This document shows positions 50,180-60,299 of a stretch of 64,000 bases of DNA, one piece after another (the stretch's first letter is position 1; the number at the start of each line of letters is the position of its first letter). The stretch is from an uncultured Clostridia bacterium (GTDB lineage Bacteria; Bacillota; Clostridia; Christensenellales; Borkfalkiaceae), in NCBI GenBank assembly GCA_944330115.1, contig CALVIN010000003.1:124001-188000 (forward strand), read 5' to 3'. The position numbers and the translations under genes were made by a program. The notes under the pieces were generated by a model. The model was not told the origin of the DNA. It ran no database searches and saw nothing but the letters and a program-made list of their open reading frames with translations.

Positions 50180-50626
50180 TTACAGGACTTCCGCCGTGCC
50201 GCCTGCCTTTTCGATTGCCGCTTTGGCGGTCTCCGAAAATTTAGCCGCCTTAACGGTTATCGCATTTTTAACTTCGCCGCTGCCGAGCACTTTGAGGCCG
50301 GAGTTGTTCTTTACGATCTTGGCGAGTTTGTTTTCGACTACGTAGTCGTAGTCTACAATGGTGCCCGCGGGCACCTCGGCAAGCTGGGAGAGGTTGATTA
50401 TGAGGTAGCTCTTAGCCCACTTGTTGTGGAAACCTCTCTTGGGTATGCGCCTTGCGATGGGCATCTGGCCGCCTTCGAAGCCGGGACGTACGCCGCCGCC
50501 CGAACGCGCCCACTGGCCCTTGTGGCCCTTGCCGCTCGTTTTGCCGGTGCCGCTGCCTATGCCGCGGCCCAGCCTTTTAACTGCTTTTTTAGAACCCTCT
50601 GCGGGGGATAAAGTATCAATTCTCAT
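50180..50626 (-). CDS. rplO: Ribosomal protein L15
   Basis: 148 aa. L15 is a 50S assembly protein near the exit tunnel. The basic Gly-rich start KRLGRGIGSGTGKTSGKGHK and GFEGGQMPIARRIPKRGF are characteristic. Codon use is typical for the cluster. Confidence 0.98.
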   Translation of the reverse strand: MRIDTLSPAEGSKKAVKRLGRGIGSGTGKTSGKGHKGQWARSGGGVRPGFEGGQMPIARRIPKRGFHNKWAKSYLIINLSQLAEVPAGTIVDYDYVVENKLAKIVKNNSGLKVLGSGEVKNAITVKAAKFSETAKAAIEKAGGTAEVL

Positions 50627-50643
50627 TGCCGTTTAAAGTCTCC

Positions 50644-50817
50644 TTATACCCTTTCGACCTTTAAAAGGTATGCAACCTTTTTGATCTGGCCCATGATGGC
50701 GGGGTTCTCTTCGAATACCTTTTCGGAACGGATCTTTTTAAGGCCGAGAGCGGCGATGGTGGCCTTTACGGACTTCACCTCGTTGCTCGGGCTTTTTATT
50801 AAAGTTACCTTTATCAT
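50644..50817 (-). CDS. rpmD: Ribosomal protein L30
   Basis: 57 aa, just under the usual cut-off. MIKVTLIKSPSNEVKSVKAT starts it, and LGLKKIRSEKVFEENPAIMG is the family core; it ends LLKVERV. It lies between rpsE and rplO as expected. Confidence 0.97.
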   Translation of the reverse strand: MIKVTLIKSPSNEVKSVKATIAALGLKKIRSEKVFEENPAIMGQIKKVAYLLKVERV

Positions 50818-50830
50818 TGCGTTCCTCCGA

Positions 50831-51367
50831 TTAACCTAAAATTTCTTCCGCCGTCTTGCCGCGCGCCGCCGCGATCTGCTCGGCGGTCTTGAGCTCTTTG
50901 AGCCCCTCGATGGCTGCCTTTACGCAGTTGATGGGGTTGTTGGTGCCGTGCGACTTGGTACGTATGTCCTTTATTCCCGCGGCCTCCATAACGGCACGCA
51001 CGGGGCCGCCGGCTATAACGCCGGTACCTTGTGCGGCGGGCATCATGAGCACTTTGCCCCTGCCGAACACGCCCGTAACGGTGTGGGGGATGGAGGTATC
51101 CTTGAGGTTTACCTTGAACATATTTTTCTTGGCCTGGGCGGTAGCCTTTTCGATGGCTTCGGGAACTTCCTTTGCCTTGCCCACGCCGCAGCCGATGGAA
51201 CCCTTGCCGTCGCCCACTACGATGAGCGCCGCGAAACGCATGTTGCGGCCGCCTTTAACGGTTTTGGATACCCTGTTTACCTGTATGAGCTTTTTGATGG
51301 TGCCGTCGTCTTCGGCCCTCTTGAATCTCGATTCCCTTCTTGCAGGTCTTTCTTTCTTTTCTTCCAT
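50831..51367 (-). CDS. rpsE: Ribosomal protein S5
   Basis: 178 aa. S5 affects translation accuracy at the mRNA entry. The double-stranded RNA-binding-like domain ([35 protein letters not shown]) and the [20 protein letters not shown] segment are typical. The Arg/Glu-rich N-terminus is normal in length. Confidence 0.98.
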   Translation of the reverse strand: MEEKKERPARRESRFKRAEDDGTIKKLIQVNRVSKTVKGGRNMRFAALIVVGDGKGSIGCGVGKAKEVPEAIEKATAQAKKNMFKVNLKDTSIPHTVTGVFGRGKVLMMPAAQGTGVIAGGPVRAVMEAAGIKDIRTKSHGTNNPINCVKAAIEGLKELKTAEQIAAARGKTAEEILG

Positions 51368-51379
51368 TTTTGCTGCTCC

Positions 51380-51748
51380 TTAGAAATTGAGTCCGGCTTC
51401 CCTAGCGCCTTCGGCGACTGCCTGCACCCTGCCGGTGTAAAGGTAGCCAGCCCTGTCGAATACGACTTCCTTAACGCCCTTGGAAAGAGCCCTTTCGCCG
51501 GCCGTTTTGCCTACAAGTTTAGCCGCCTCCGTCTTGGTGAGCTTTGCGGCCTTTTCCCTTAACTCCTTCTCCATCGTCGAAGCCGAAACGAGCGTTACGC
51601 CCTTTACGTCGTCGATGACCTGAACGTATATGTGGTTAAGGCTGCGGTATACGCAGAAACGGGGAGTTTCGGCGGTGCCCGCTATCTTCTTCCTCACGCG
51701 GGCGTGGCGACGCTTGCGCTCGGTGTTCTTATCTATCATCTTGATCAT
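51380..51748 (-). CDS. rplR: Ribosomal protein L18
   Basis: 122 aa. It binds 5S rRNA with L5 and L25-like proteins. [40 protein letters not shown] and the ending GAREAGLNF are conserved. It lies between rplF and rpsE. Confidence 0.98.
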   Translation of the reverse strand: MIKMIDKNTERKRRHARVRKKIAGTAETPRFCVYRSLNHIYVQVIDDVKGVTLVSASTMEKELREKAAKLTKTEAAKLVGKTAGERALSKGVKEVVFDRAGYLYTGRVQAVAEGAREAGLNF

Positions 51749-51824
51749 TTTATATCTCCTTTGAGCAATCGGCCATGCGGCCTATCCTTCGGATATCCCC
51801 TTTTGGGGGAGCGGTTACCCGAAA

Positions 51825-52373
51825 TTACTTCTTGCCCTTGCCTCCCGTCTTGCCTTCCTTGCGCTCTATCACTTCGTCGCTGTATGCGATGCCGTAGCCG
51901 TGGTAGGGTTCGGGAACTCTTATGCTGCGGATATCTGCCGCCGTCTGGCCTACGAGAGCCTTGTCTATGCCCGAAACGGTTATTTCGTTGGGGCCGGGGC
52001 ACTCGAGTTTGATGCCTGCGGGCTCGGCAAATTCAACGGGGTGGGAAAAACCTACGTTGAGCACTACCTTGTTGCCCTGCTTTGCGACCTTCCAGCCTAC
52101 GCCGTTTACCTTTAAGCTCTTGGTGTAGCCGTTAGTTACGCCCACCACCATGTTGTGGAGGAGCGCCCTGTAGAGGCCGTGCATGGGCTCGAGCTCCTTG
52201 GTGTCGTGCTTTTTAACAACGTGCACGGAAGAGCCCTCTACCTTTATATCGATATCGCCTGCAACTTTCTGGGTGAGGGTGCCCTTTGCGCCCTTAACGG
52301 TGAGAGTGTCGCCGTCGAAGGAGACGCTGACGCCCGCGGGAAGGTTTACGGGTAATTTACCTATTCTCGACAT
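51825..52373 (-). CDS. rplF: Ribosomal protein L6
   Basis: 182 aa, two repeats of the L6 fold. MSRIGKLPVNLPAGVSVSFD starts it. The C-terminal PEPYHGYGIAYSDEVIERKE with a basic GKTGGKGKK tail is typical; it contacts the GTPase centre. A 76-bp gap with small hairpins separates it from rplR. Confidence 0.98.
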   Translation of the reverse strand: MSRIGKLPVNLPAGVSVSFDGDTLTVKGAKGTLTQKVAGDIDIKVEGSSVHVVKKHDTKELEPMHGLYRALLHNMVVGVTNGYTKSLKVNGVGWKVAKQGNKVVLNVGFSHPVEFAEPAGIKLECPGPNEITVSGIDKALVGQTAADIRSIRVPEPYHGYGIAYSDEVIERKEGKTGGKGKK

Positions 52374-52391
52374 ACCTATAACCTCCTTTTA

Positions 52392-52784
52392 TCACCAGAT
52401 GTAGCAGAGCACTTCGCCGCCAACGTTTGCGGCCTTTGCCTGCTTATCGGTCATGATGCCCTTGTTGGTGGAAAGCACGGCAATACCCATGCCGTTCATA
52501 ACCTTGGGCATATCGTCTACGCTCGTGTAAGTGCGGAGGCCGGGCTTGGATACCCTGGTGAGGCCGTTTATTACGGGCTGCTTTTTGCCTGCGTATTTGA
52601 GCGTTATTACCAGCTTGCCGTTGTAGCCGTCTTCGACGAGTTTAACGTCGGAAACGAAGCCCTCTGCAAGCATTATGTCTGCGATGGCTTTCTTCATGTT
52701 GGAAGAAGGTATTTCCACCGTCTCTTTGTTTACCATGAGCGCATTCCTTATGCGCGTGAGCATATCTGCTATGGGATCGGTCAT
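52392..52784 (-). CDS. rpsH: Ribosomal protein S8
   Basis: 130 aa. [20 protein letters not shown] and the C-terminal [20 protein letters not shown] are conserved. S8 binds helix 21 of 16S rRNA and, in E. coli, represses the spc operon. A matching leader structure was not found here. Confidence 0.98.
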   Translation of the reverse strand: MTDPIADMLTRIRNALMVNKETVEIPSSNMKKAIADIMLAEGFVSDVKLVEDGYNGKLVITLKYAGKKQPVINGLTRVSKPGLRTYTSVDDMPKVMNGMGIAVLSTNKGIMTDKQAKAANVGGEVLCYIW

Positions 52785-52796
52785 CTTGGCACCTCC

Positions 52797-52982
52797 TTAC
52801 CAGCTCGACTTTTTAACGCCGGGTATCTCGCCCTTGTATGCGAGGTTCCTGAAGCAGATACGGCAAACGCCGTATTTGCGGAGAACGGCGTGCGGCCTGC
52901 CGCAGATCGAGCACCTGGTGTATGCTCTGGTAGAAAATTTTGCAGGCCTCTGCTGCTTGTTTATCATAGACTTCTTTGCCAT
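52797..52982 (-). CDS. rpsN: Ribosomal protein S14, zinc type
   Basis: 61 aa, short zinc form with Cys in [20 protein letters not shown] and ICFRN. It belongs to the 30S head. [20 protein letters not shown] starts it. Zinc-type S14 fits Gram-positive Clostridia. It lies between rplE and rpsH. Confidence 0.98.
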   Translation of the reverse strand: MAKKSMINKQQRPAKFSTRAYTRCSICGRPHAVLRKYGVCRICFRNLAYKGEIPGVKKSSW

Positions 52983-52994
52983 ACTTTTATCTCC

Positions 52995-53609
52995 TTACCT
53001 CTTGAAGGGCATACCCATTGCCCTTAAAAGCTCTCTTGCTTCTTCGTCGGTCTTTGCCGTGGTCACGATGCATATGTCCATGCCGCGGATCTTTTCAACC
53101 TGGTCGTACTGGATCTCGGGGAATATGAGCTGTTCCTTGAGGCCCATGCAGTAGTTGCCGCGTCCGTCGAAACTGTCGGTGGGAACGCCGCGGAAGTCGC
53201 GCACCCTGGGAAGAGCGATGGATACGAGCTTATCGTAGAAGTCGTACATCATCTTGCCGCGGAGCGTTACTTTGATGCCGACGGTCATGCCCTCGCGCAC
53301 CTTGAAGTTTGCGACCGACTTTTTGGCCTTGGTGAGGATGGGCTGCTGGCCGGTGATCTGCTTGATCTCGTTCTGCGTGGTCTGTATGGACTTTGCGTTG
53401 TCCTTTATGTCGCCGAGGCCGGTGTTTATTACTATCTTTACCAGCTTGGGTACCTGCATTACGTTGGTGTAGCCGAATTTTTTGGTAAGGTAGGGAACGA
53501 CCTCTTCCGCATACTGCTTGGCTACTCTGCTCTTATACACTTTTTCTGCCGCCGCGGTCTTGGTTGCCGCGGGTGCGCTCTTTGCTGTATTTGCTGCACT
53601 CTTTGCCAT
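52995..53609 (-). CDS. rplE: Ribosomal protein L5 with Ala/Lys-rich N-terminal extension
   Basis: 204 aa, about 24 longer than standard. The extension [20 protein letters not shown] is low-complexity and basic. The core from about residue 25 ([24 protein letters not shown] replaced by [17 protein letters not shown]) is complete. L5 binds 5S rRNA and the P-site tRNA. Such Ala/Lys tails may aid rRNA binding, or may simply be neutral. Confidence 0.96.
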   Translation of the reverse strand: MAKSAANTAKSAPAATKTAAAEKVYKSRVAKQYAEEVVPYLTKKFGYTNVMQVPKLVKIVINTGLGDIKDNAKSIQTTQNEIKQITGQQPILTKAKKSVANFKVREGMTVGIKVTLRGKMMYDFYDKLVSIALPRVRDFRGVPTDSFDGRGNYCMGLKEQLIFPEIQYDQVEKIRGMDICIVTTAKTDEEARELLRAMGMPFKR

Positions 53610-53620
53610 ATTCGTTCACC

Positions 53621-54055
53621 TTACTCCTCGGTCTTCTCTTCCTGAGCGGCCTGAGCCTCGGCCTCGGCCTTGGCTGCGCGCTTTCTGGTGCGCTTCTTGG
53701 GCTGCTCTTCCTTCTTTACGTCCTTGCCCTTCTTGCCGGCGTATGCTCTGTCGAGCACGGCGCCGCACTTGGGGCACACGCGCACGCGCTTGCCTTCCGA
53801 CATGCCGCTCTTTACCCTTACGGCCTTGTCGCAGGCGGGGCAGACTACCATTACGTTGGATACGTCTATCGCGCCCTCTTTTTCAACTATCTTGGAAACT
53901 TCGTTGCCGCGGCGCGCCTTCTGCGCTTTGTGCTGTATGTTTACGCCTTCTACGGTTACCTTGCCGTTCTTGGGAGAAGTGGCGATCACTTTGCCCTGCT
54001 TGCCCGCATACTTACCGGTGATAACCAGAACATTATCATTCAATTTTACGTTCAT
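53621..54055 (-). CDS. rplX: Ribosomal protein L24 with charged C-terminal extension
   Basis: 144 aa, about 35 longer than usual. The KOW start DNVLVITGKYAGKQGKVIAT, VNIQHKAQKARRGNE, and two Cys pairs (CPACDK, CPKCGA) are typical. After about residue 112 comes a Lys/Glu/Ala-rich tail (KKEEQPKKRTRKRAAKAEAE) not found in most L24. L24 starts 50S assembly. The tail may be disordered. Confidence 0.95.
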   Translation of the reverse strand: MNVKLNDNVLVITGKYAGKQGKVIATSPKNGKVTVEGVNIQHKAQKARRGNEVSKIVEKEGAIDVSNVMVVCPACDKAVRVKSGMSEGKRVRVCPKCGAVLDRAYAGKKGKDVKKEEQPKKRTRKRAAKAEAEAQAAQEEKTEE

Positions 54056-54071
54056 AGCTTAATTCTTCTCC

Positions 54072-54440
54072 TTAAAGAACTTCGGGTGCGAGGGAGATTA
54101 TCTTCATGTAGTTCTTCTCTCTCAGTTCCCTTGCGATCGGTCCGAAGATACGGGTGCCTCTCGGCTCCTGGTTCTGACCTATGATCACCGCTGCGTTGTC
54201 GTCAAATCTGATGTAGGTGCCGTCGTTGCGCCTGATGCCCTTGGTGGTGCGCACGATAACCGCCTTTACGACGTCGCCCTTTTTAACGGCGCCGCCGGGG
54301 GTGGCGGTTTTTACCGAGCAGACGATCACGTCGCCGATGTTGCCCGTCTTTCTGAAACTGCCGCCCAGCACCTTTATGCACATGAGCTCTTTGGCGCCGC
54401 TGTTGTCGGCCGCCTTGAGCCTGCTCTGGGGTTGTATCAT
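54072..54440 (-). CDS. rplN: Ribosomal protein L14
   Basis: 122 aa. [20 protein letters not shown] and [20 protein letters not shown] are conserved. It is a 50S protein at the subunit interface. A 237-bp gap lies between it and rpsQ. Confidence 0.98.
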   Translation of the reverse strand: MIQPQSRLKAADNSGAKELMCIKVLGGSFRKTGNIGDVIVCSVKTATPGGAVKKGDVVKAVIVRTTKGIRRNDGTYIRFDDNAAVIIGQNQEPRGTRIFGPIARELREKNYMKIISLAPEVL

Positions 54441-54490
54441 ATAAATTCTCCTTAAATATTTATGAACTTACAACTGCGTGTTCGCGCCGT

Positions 54491-54512
54491 GCCCGTATTT
54501 TTGCATACGGGC
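54491..54512 (-). terminator. Hairpin in the rpsQ-rplN gap
   Basis: GCCCGTAT-TTTTGC-ATACGGGC. The gap (54441-54677) has no gene; this stem and GC-rich flanks interrupt an otherwise compact operon, perhaps as an attenuator or RNA-processing site. Confidence 0.45.
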
Positions 54513-54677
54513 GGCCGGAACACCTTTTCCAGCGGATTGCACCGCCGCGCGCGTTATCCCACGCTTTTATCGCGGAGAACGAAGCGTGCGGGCGCGCCCT
54601 TTCGGCAGGAAGCAATCGTGGAAAAATTTATGCCGTGATGAGAAAAGGCTGTGCGGGTCCTGCCCGCAACGGGAAAA

Positions 54678-54935
54678 TTACTTTGCCTTTTCAACTATCT
54701 CTGCCACCCTCCAGTTCTTGCTCTTGGAGAGCTTGCGCGTTTCGACTATCCTTACGGTGTCGCCTACGCCGCACTCGTTGTTTTCGTCGTGAGCCTTGAA
54801 CTTGGTGGTCTTGGTTATCGTCTTTTTGTAGAGGGGATGCTTGCTCTTTTCGGTAACGGCAACAACTACCGTCTTATCCATCTTGTCGGAGACAACTACT
54901 CCCGTCCTTTCCTTTCTGAGCGTCGTTCTTTCCAT
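54678..54935 (-). CDS. rpsQ: Ribosomal protein S17
   Basis: 85 aa. [20 protein letters not shown] and [20 protein letters not shown] are typical of S17, an early-binding 30S protein. The C-terminal half ([20 protein letters not shown]) is conserved. It lies 10 bp after rpmC. Confidence 0.98.
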   Translation of the reverse strand: MERTTLRKERTGVVVSDKMDKTVVVAVTEKSKHPLYKKTITKTTKFKAHDENNECGVGDTVRIVETRKLSKSKNWRVAEIVEKAK

Positions 54936-54945
54936 TTCTTACTCC

Positions 54946-55140
54946 TTAACCTTTGAGCTGCCTCGCACGGATGACCGTGTTTACCCTCGCGATATCCTTT
55001 TTGACGAGGTTTATGGAGAGGGGATTGTCGAGCTGGCCGCTTGCGTGACGGAAACGCAGGTTGAACAGCTCGGTCTTGAGTTCCTGCAACTTGGCGTTGA
55101 GTTCCGCGTCGCTCAAATTAACTATTTCCTTAGCCTTCAT
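54946..55140 (-). CDS. rpmC: Ribosomal protein L29
   Basis: 64 aa from ATG 55140 ([20 protein letters not shown]); a longer frame to 55221 is inside rpl[21 protein letters not shown] is the family core. L29 lies at the tunnel exit, where nascent chains meet trigger factor. It overlaps the 3' end of rplP by 11 bp. Confidence 0.97.
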   Translation of the reverse strand: MKAKEIVNLSDAELNAKLQELKTELFNLRFRHASGQLDNPLSINLVKKDIARVNTVIRARQLKG

Positions 55141-55579
55141 TAGCTTCACCGCCTTCAGCCGCGGGTGCCGCAGCCTCTTTCTTGACAAACTTGCACTTGA
55201 TGGGAAGTTTGTGGCTGGCAAGGCGCATTGCTTCCCTTGCCACCTCTTCGGGTACGCCTGCCATTTCGAACATCACTCTGTCGGGCTTTACGATGGCTAC
55301 CCAGTATTCTACAGAGCCCTTGCCGGAACCCATACGGGACTCGGCGGGGTGCTTGGTTATGGGCTTGTGGGGGAATATGTCTATCCAAACCTTGCCGCCG
55401 CGCTTGATGAACCTGGTCATCGCGATACGCGCAGCCTCTATCTGGTTGGAAGTTATCCTTCCGCCCTCTTCGGCCATGAGGCCGTATTCGCCGTAGGCGA
55501 TCTTGTTGCCCTTATGCGCGCGGCCGCGGATCTTGCCGCGGTGCTGCATTCTTCTTTTTACTCTCTTGGGGATTAACAT
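55130..55579 (-). CDS. rplP: Ribosomal protein L16
   Basis: 149 aa. [20 protein letters not shown] and the segment [20 protein letters not shown] (Arg nearby is often hydroxylated) are typical, and [20 protein letters not shown] follows. L16 contacts the A-site tRNA. The C-terminus is slightly extended (Ala/Glu-rich). Confidence 0.98.
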   Translation of the reverse strand: MLIPKRVKRRMQHRGKIRGRAHKGNKIAYGEYGLMAEEGGRITSNQIEAARIAMTRFIKRGGKVWIDIFPHKPITKHPAESRMGSGKGSVEYWVAIVKPDRVMFEMAGVPEEVAREAMRLASHKLPIKCKFVKKEAAAPAAEGGEANEG

Positions 55580-55580
55580 T

Positions 55581-56252
55581 TTACTCTTCGCCTCCGTCTG
55601 AGATTATCAGCTTCCTGGAACCCGAGAGCACTTCGCCCTTGTAGATCCAGCACTTTACGCCGAGCACGCCGAAAGTGGTGTGCGCCTCGGCAAAGCCGTA
55701 ATCGATGTCCGCGCGGATGGTCTGAAGGGGAATGGAGCCGTCGTGGTAGCTCTCGCTGCCGGCGATCTCCCTGCCGTCGAGCCTGCCCGATACGGTTATC
55801 TTAACGCCCCTTACGCCCGATTTGGACACTTTGGATATCTGCTGTTTAACGGCGCGCCTGTAGGATACGCGCTTTTCGAGCTGAGCCGCGACAGATTCTG
55901 CCACGAGCTGAGCGTCCTGATCGACCTTGTCGACCTTTTTGACGTTGATTATTATCACCTTGCCCTTGGTGAGCTTGGCAAGGGACTTCTTTATCACGTC
56001 TATCTCCGAACCGCCCTTGCCGATGAGCACGCCGGGACGGCCGGTGTATATGGTGACTTCCACCTTGTTTGCGGCGCGAACGAGCGTTATTTTGCTTATC
56101 GCCGCCTCGTAATACTTCTTTTTAAGGAAGGTACGGATAACGTTGTCTTCCTTGAGGTATTTGGAAAAATCCTTTTTGTCGGCATACCACTGGGTGTCCC
56201 ATGCGGATATGATGCCTACCCTTAAACCGTGAGGATTAACTTTCTGTCCCAT
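55581..56252 (-). CDS. rpsC: Ribosomal protein S3
   Basis: 223 aa. [20 protein letters not shown] starts it. The KH domain has [21 protein letters not shown]3 forms part of the mRNA entry tunnel. Only one base pair separates it from rplP. Confidence 0.98.
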   Translation of the reverse strand: MGQKVNPHGLRVGIISAWDTQWYADKKDFSKYLKEDNVIRTFLKKKYYEAAISKITLVRAANKVEVTIYTGRPGVLIGKGGSEIDVIKKSLAKLTKGKVIIINVKKVDKVDQDAQLVAESVAAQLEKRVSYRRAVKQQISKVSKSGVRGVKITVSGRLDGREIAGSESYHDGSIPLQTIRADIDYGFAEAHTTFGVLGVKCWIYKGEVLSGSRKLIISDGGEE

Positions 56253-56263
56253 GCTTGCTCTCC

Positions 56264-56653
56264 TTAAATTTTCTTCGCGTCAAGAATGACGGTGATGTGG
56301 CTGGTTCTCTTTAAGATAGCCCTGCCGCGCCCCTTGGATACGGGCTGCATCCTTTTAAGGTGAGGGCCGCCGTTTGCGAACGCTTCGGCAACTACAAGGT
56401 CGCCCCTGTCCATGCCCATGTTGTGTTCGGCATTGGCTGCGGCCGAGAGAAGTACCTTTTTGACTTCGTCGGAGCCGCCCTTGTTGCAGTAGGTGAGTAT
56501 GGCTTCGGCTTCCTCTACGCTCTTGCCTCTGATAAGTGCGAGCACGGTTCTCACCTTGTAGGGGGAAATCCTTATATACTTTGCCGTGGCATGGGGGCGA
56601 TTGTCCCTCTTTTCGGCAATTCTTTCAACTTTCTTGTTCATGTTGCTTGCCAT
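56264..56653 (-). CDS. rplV: Ribosomal protein L22
   Basis: 129 aa. The [20 protein letters not shown] motif and [20 protein letters not shown] (the tunnel loop) are typical. The 14-residue N-terminal extension ([14 protein letters not shown]) is mildly basic. L22 lines the exit tunnel, where some macrolides act. Confidence 0.97.
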   Translation of the reverse strand: MASNMNKKVERIAEKRDNRPHATAKYIRISPYKVRTVLALIRGKSVEEAEAILTYCNKGGSDEVKKVLLSAAANAEHNMGMDRGDLVVAEAFANGGPHLKRMQPVSKGRGRAILKRTSHITVILDAKKI

Positions 56654-56665
56654 AATTCTTTCTCC

Positions 56666-56938
56666 TTACTTCTTGGTGGTCTTTGCCGCGTGGCCCTTGA
56701 ACGTGCGGGTGGGCGCGAACTCGCCGAGCTTGCAGCCTACCATGTCCTCGGTTACATACACGGGCACGTGCTTCCTGCCGTCGTATACGGCGATGGTGTG
56801 ACCTACCATCTGGGGGAATATAGTGGTAGCCCTTGACCACGTTTTAACGACCTTCTTTTCGCCCGCCGCGTTCATCGCCTCTATCCTCGACATGAGGCGC
56901 GCCTCGGCGTAAGGTCCCTTTTTAACGCTTCTCGACAT
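56666..56938 (-). CDS. rpsS: Ribosomal protein S19
   Basis: 90 aa. [20 protein letters not shown] starts it; [20 protein letters not shown] and [20 protein letters not shown] are conserved. It belongs to the 30S head near S13. Confidence 0.98.
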   Translation of the reverse strand: MSRSVKKGPYAEARLMSRIEAMNAAGEKKVVKTWSRATTIFPQMVGHTIAVYDGRKHVPVYVTEDMVGCKLGEFAPTRTFKGHAAKTTKK

Positions 56939-56952
56939 TTCCTATATCCTCC

Positions 56953-57780
56953 TTAATTTATCCTCTTTAATATGAACTTGGAAGAGGTGTTCTTCTTCTT
57001 TCTCGTCTTATAGCCGAGCGCAGGCTTGCCCCAAGGGGTCATAGGGCCTGCATGGCCTACAGGGCTCTTGCCTTCGCCGCCGCCGTGAGGGTGGTCGTTG
57101 GGGTTCATTACCGAACCGCGGACGGTGGGACGTACGCCGAGGTAGCGCATCTTGCCCGCCTTGCCGAGGTGAACTATCTCGTGCTCGAGGTTGCCTACCT
57201 GGCCTACCGTTGCCTTGCACTTTACGGGGATGAGCCTCATTTCGCCGGAGGGCATTTTAAGCGTTGCGTAAGCGCCCTCCTTTGCCATTATCTGCGCGGA
57301 TATGCCGGCCGCCCTTGCGATCTGCGCGCCGCGTCCGGGCTGCATCTCTATGGCGTGAACTATGGTACCTACGGGGATATCCGCAAGGGGAAGGGCGTTG
57401 CCCGCCTTGATGTCGGCGCCCGAACCGGAGAGCACCTTGTCGCCTACCTGAAGGCCTACGGGAGCGAGGATGTACCTCTTTTCGCCGTCGGCGTATACGA
57501 GCAGGGCGATGTGCGCCGAACGGTTGGGATCGTACTGTATCGACTTTACCGTTGCGGGGATGCCGTCTTTATTGCGCTTGAAATCTATTATTCTGTACTT
57601 GATCTTGTTGCCGCCGCCGATGTGACGAACGGTTATCCTGCCCATGTTGTTTCTGCCGCCGGTCTTGCGCTTATCGTGCAGGAGGCTCTTTTCGGGCTTG
57701 TCACCGGAGAGCTCCGTGTAGGCGTTTACCGTCATGAAGCGGCGGGCGGGCGATGTGGGCTTGTATCTTTTAACTGCCAT
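56953..57780 (-). CDS. rplB: Ribosomal protein L2
   Basis: 275 aa. L2 is needed for peptidyl transfer and subunit joining. [20 protein letters not shown] and [20 protein letters not shown] (with the conserved His) are the hallmarks. AGGAGG-like sequence precedes the start. It lies between rplW and rpsS. Confidence 0.99.
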   Translation of the reverse strand: MAVKRYKPTSPARRFMTVNAYTELSGDKPEKSLLHDKRKTGGRNNMGRITVRHIGGGNKIKYRIIDFKRNKDGIPATVKSIQYDPNRSAHIALLVYADGEKRYILAPVGLQVGDKVLSGSGADIKAGNALPLADIPVGTIVHAIEMQPGRGAQIARAAGISAQIMAKEGAYATLKMPSGEMRLIPVKCKATVGQVGNLEHEIVHLGKAGKMRYLGVRPTVRGSVMNPNDHPHGGGEGKSPVGHAGPMTPWGKPALGYKTRKKKNTSSKFILKRIN

Positions 57781-57795
57781 TTTTCCTGTCCTCCT

Positions 57796-58086
57796 TTACG
57801 ACAATGAGGCGAAGAACTCTATCGCTTTGGAATCAGCCTTGAGCTGAACGATTGCCTTCTTGTAATCGGGGGTGTAGCCCGCGTTCCTGCCCATTCTTTT
57901 TAATTTGCCCTTGCAGTTTACGGTGTTCACGCTCTCGACCTGAACGCCGAAGAGCTTTTCAACTGCAAGCTTTATAGCTGTTTTGTTCGCCGACTTGGAA
58001 ACGACGAAGGTATACTTTTTATCGGCTATGCCGTCGTAGCCCTTTTCGGTAAGGAGGGGCCTTATGATGATGTCTTCAGCAACCAT
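57796..58086 (-). CDS. rplW: Ribosomal protein L23
   Basis: 96 aa. [20 protein letters not shown] and [20 protein letters not shown] are typical. It lies at the tunnel exit, docking trigger factor and SRP. Its start overlaps the rplD stop by one base. Confidence 0.98.
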   Translation of the reverse strand: MVAEDIIIRPLLTEKGYDGIADKKYTFVVSKSANKTAIKLAVEKLFGVQVESVNTVNCKGKLKRMGRNAGYTPDYKKAIVQLKADSKAIEFFASLS

Positions 58087-58712
58087 TATTCTCCGTAAAC
58101 CTCCTCGATTTTCTTAACGGCCTCTTTGGTGAGAACTACCTTGTTGTTTGCGACCACTTCGTATGTGGATATCTGAGCCACGGGAAGGGTGTTGAACTTC
58201 TGGATGTTCTTTGCGGCGCGGATGACGAGCTGATCGTCGTTATCCATCACAACTACGGCCGACTTTTCGATGTGGAGCGCGTTTTTGAACGCAACCATCT
58301 CCTTGGTTTTGCCTTCCTTTACGGAGAGGCTGTCAACCACGATGAGCTCGCCGTCGGCAACCTTTTTGGAGAGCGCCGAAACGAGCGCGGCCGCCTTGGC
58401 CTTCTTGTTCATGTCCTTGGAAAAATCGCGGCTCTTGGGTGCGAACACAACGCCGCCCTTTATCCACTGGGGAGCCCTTATAGAGCCCTGACGGGCGTTG
58501 CCCGTACCCTTCTGCCTCCAGGGCTTGCGGCCGCCGCCGCGCACTTCGGTGCGGGTGAGCGTCGACTTCGTTCCCTGCCTTTCGTTTGCAAGGCGGGTGA
58601 CTACCGCCTGATGAATGAGGGCCTCGTTATATTCCGCCCCGAATACCTTTTCGCTTAATTCTATGGTGCCGGCCTCGGAGCCGTCCATCTTATATACTTT
58701 TACGCTGGGCAT
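58086..58712 (-). CDS. rplD: Ribosomal protein L4
   Basis: 208 aa. [20 protein letters not shown] is the rRNA-binding core. In E. coli L4 also represses the S10 operon. [20 protein letters not shown] starts it. It overlaps rplW by one base. Confidence 0.98.
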   Translation of the reverse strand: MPSVKVYKMDGSEAGTIELSEKVFGAEYNEALIHQAVVTRLANERQGTKSTLTRTEVRGGGRKPWRQKGTGNARQGSIRAPQWIKGGVVFAPKSRDFSKDMNKKAKAAALVSALSKKVADGELIVVDSLSVKEGKTKEMVAFKNALHIEKSAVVVMDNDDQLVIRAAKNIQKFNTLPVAQISTYEVVANNKVVLTKEAVKKIEEVYGE

Positions 58713-58723
58713 CTTCTTTCTCC

Positions 58724-59353
58724 TTATTTGACGGTGTCGTTAATGGTCACGACGCTGCCCTCGGGTCCGGGAACGGAGCCCTTTATAAGAATGCAATTTC
58801 TTGCAACGTCTACTCTTACCACTTCAAGGTTCTGTATGGTAACGTTCTCTACGCCGTAGTGGCCGGGAAGGCGCTTGTTTTTGAATACCCTCGAGGGGGT
58901 GCTGTTCGCGCCCATGGAACCGGGCTCCCTGTGAACGGGGCCTACGCCGTGCGTTTCCTTTAACCTGTGCTGATTCCACCTTTTGATAACGCCCGAGAAG
59001 CCGTGGCCCTTGGTAACGCCGTGTACGTCAACCCTGTCGCCTGCGGCGAACACGTCGGCTTTTACCTCGCCGCCTACCGAATACGACGAAAGATCGGCAA
59101 GCCTGAATTCCTTTAAAACCTTGCAGGGCTTTACGCCGGCCTTTTTGAACTGGCCGAGCTCGGGCTTGTTGAGGCTCTTCTCGCTCGTCTCGTCAAAACC
59201 GAGTTTCAGAGCGGCGTAGCCGTCTTTTTCAACAGTTTTGATCTGGACAACGGGGCAGGGGCCCGCTTCGATGACGGTTACGGGTATGACCTTGCCCTCC
59301 GCCGTAAAGACCTGCGTCATGCCGGCTTTGCGGCCGATGATTGCTTTATTCAT
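58724..59353 (-). CDS. rplC: Ribosomal protein L3
   Basis: 209 aa. [40 protein letters not shown] and the [20 protein letters not shown] loop near the peptidyl transferase centre are conserved. It is the second gene of the S10 operon, but 402 bp rather than the usual few tens separate it from rpsJ. Confidence 0.98.
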   Translation of the reverse strand: MNKAIIGRKAGMTQVFTAEGKVIPVTVIEAGPCPVVQIKTVEKDGYAALKLGFDETSEKSLNKPELGQFKKAGVKPCKVLKEFRLADLSSYSVGGEVKADVFAAGDRVDVHGVTKGHGFSGVIKRWNQHRLKETHGVGPVHREPGSMGANSTPSRVFKNKRLPGHYGVENVTIQNLEVVRVDVARNCILIKGSVPGPEGSVVTINDTVK

Positions 59354-59755
59354 TGATAAAGTTCCTCCGATTGATATTTATGGTAATACCGCATCCGCGC
59401 GTCGCGCCACCTTCGCAAAAGCGATATGTCGTCGCCCGGATGTAGAGTATTGAAGCTTGTTTTATTTTATATTATATGGTATATATGCCGCTTGTTCGGG
59501 CTGCTAACCCTTCCGTCACGGCCTCGATTGCTCGGCCGTGCCACCTCCCCTGAATGGGAGACGAGAAAGGGCTTTAATACCCACACTCATAATTGCTAAG
59601 ATGCGGCACTCAATACCTCTGCTCATAGCGGCCTTGGAGAAGCGAGCAAGACAAGGCGTGTGCGGAAGGTTTGAGGGAGCGTACAAAGACGTACGTGACC
59701 GAAAACACCCGTAAACACAACGCAGTATTGCGAAGCTTATACAAGGACGGTGCGG
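59354..59755. other. 402-bp repeat insertion between rpsJ and rplC
   Basis: No gene. A GGGAGACGAG-type repeat fragment is followed by a lone relative of the 123-bp unit (59637-59757). An insertion here separates genes that are nearly always adjacent. Confidence 0.75.
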
Positions 59756-59757
59756 TT
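59637..59757 (+). repeat. Lone relative of the 123-bp tandem unit
   Basis: GCGAGCAAGACAAGG, GAGGGAG, GTGACCGAAA and CAGTATTGCGA are shared with the 33.2-33.7 kb repeat. The hairpin is CGTAC-AAAGAC-GTACG, while the other copies have TTTAC / GTAAA or CTTAC / GTAAG. Confidence 0.8.
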
Positions 59758-60055
59758 ATAATTTAATTTTGATATCCACACCCGCAGGCAGATGCACAGT
59801 ATCCAACAGCTTTGCATTGGGGGTGTATATATCGATGATCCTCTTGTAGGTGCGCTGCTCGAACTGCTCGCGGCTGTCCTTATACTTGTGGGGGCAGCGA
59901 AGGATGGTAACTATCTCCCTTTCGGTGGGAAGGGGAATGGGGCCGGAGATCTTGGCTCCGCTCTTCTTCATGGTCTCCACTATTCTCGACGCGGCGAGGT
60001 CAACGAGTTCGTGATCGTATGCCGCAAGTTTGATTCTGATTTTCTGTCCTGCCAT
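59756..60055 (-). CDS. rpsJ: Ribosomal protein S10
   Basis: 99 aa. [20 protein letters not shown] and [20 protein letters not shown] are standard. S10 is also NusE, part of antitermination complexes. It is the first gene of the S10-spc-alpha supercluster. GAGAACAAAG-type sequence lies before the start. Confidence 0.98.
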   Translation of the reverse strand: MAGQKIRIKLAAYDHELVDLAASRIVETMKKSGAKISGPIPLPTEREIVTILRCPHKYKDSREQFEQRTYKRIIDIYTPNAKLLDTVHLPAGVDIKIKL

Positions 60056-60142
60056 CTTTGTTCTCCTTTTTATACTAACAAATCAAAGTTTTTAAAATTG
60101 TGTCAACTTACCCGTGCGTATCGCGGCTTAACAATAAAAAAA

Positions 60143-60156
60143 GCCGAGAGCTCGGC
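60143..60156 (-). terminator. Possible attenuator in the S10 leader
   Basis: On the minus strand GCCGA-GCTC-TCGGC is followed at once by TTTTTTT, 88 nt before rpsJ and well inside the leader. It could be an attenuator under L4- or other control, as in E. coli and Bacillus. Confidence 0.55.
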
Positions 60157-60299
60157 GCAAAAAGAAAAAGCCACGGTTAGTCGCCGGAGTCACGCCCCGA
60201 CATTTGTCAGCATAAATTATCTGTTCCGCACGGCTTTAACAGCAGATTTTGCAGTAACTTTATGCCTCAACCCATACGCATTCTTTGACACGCTCGACT

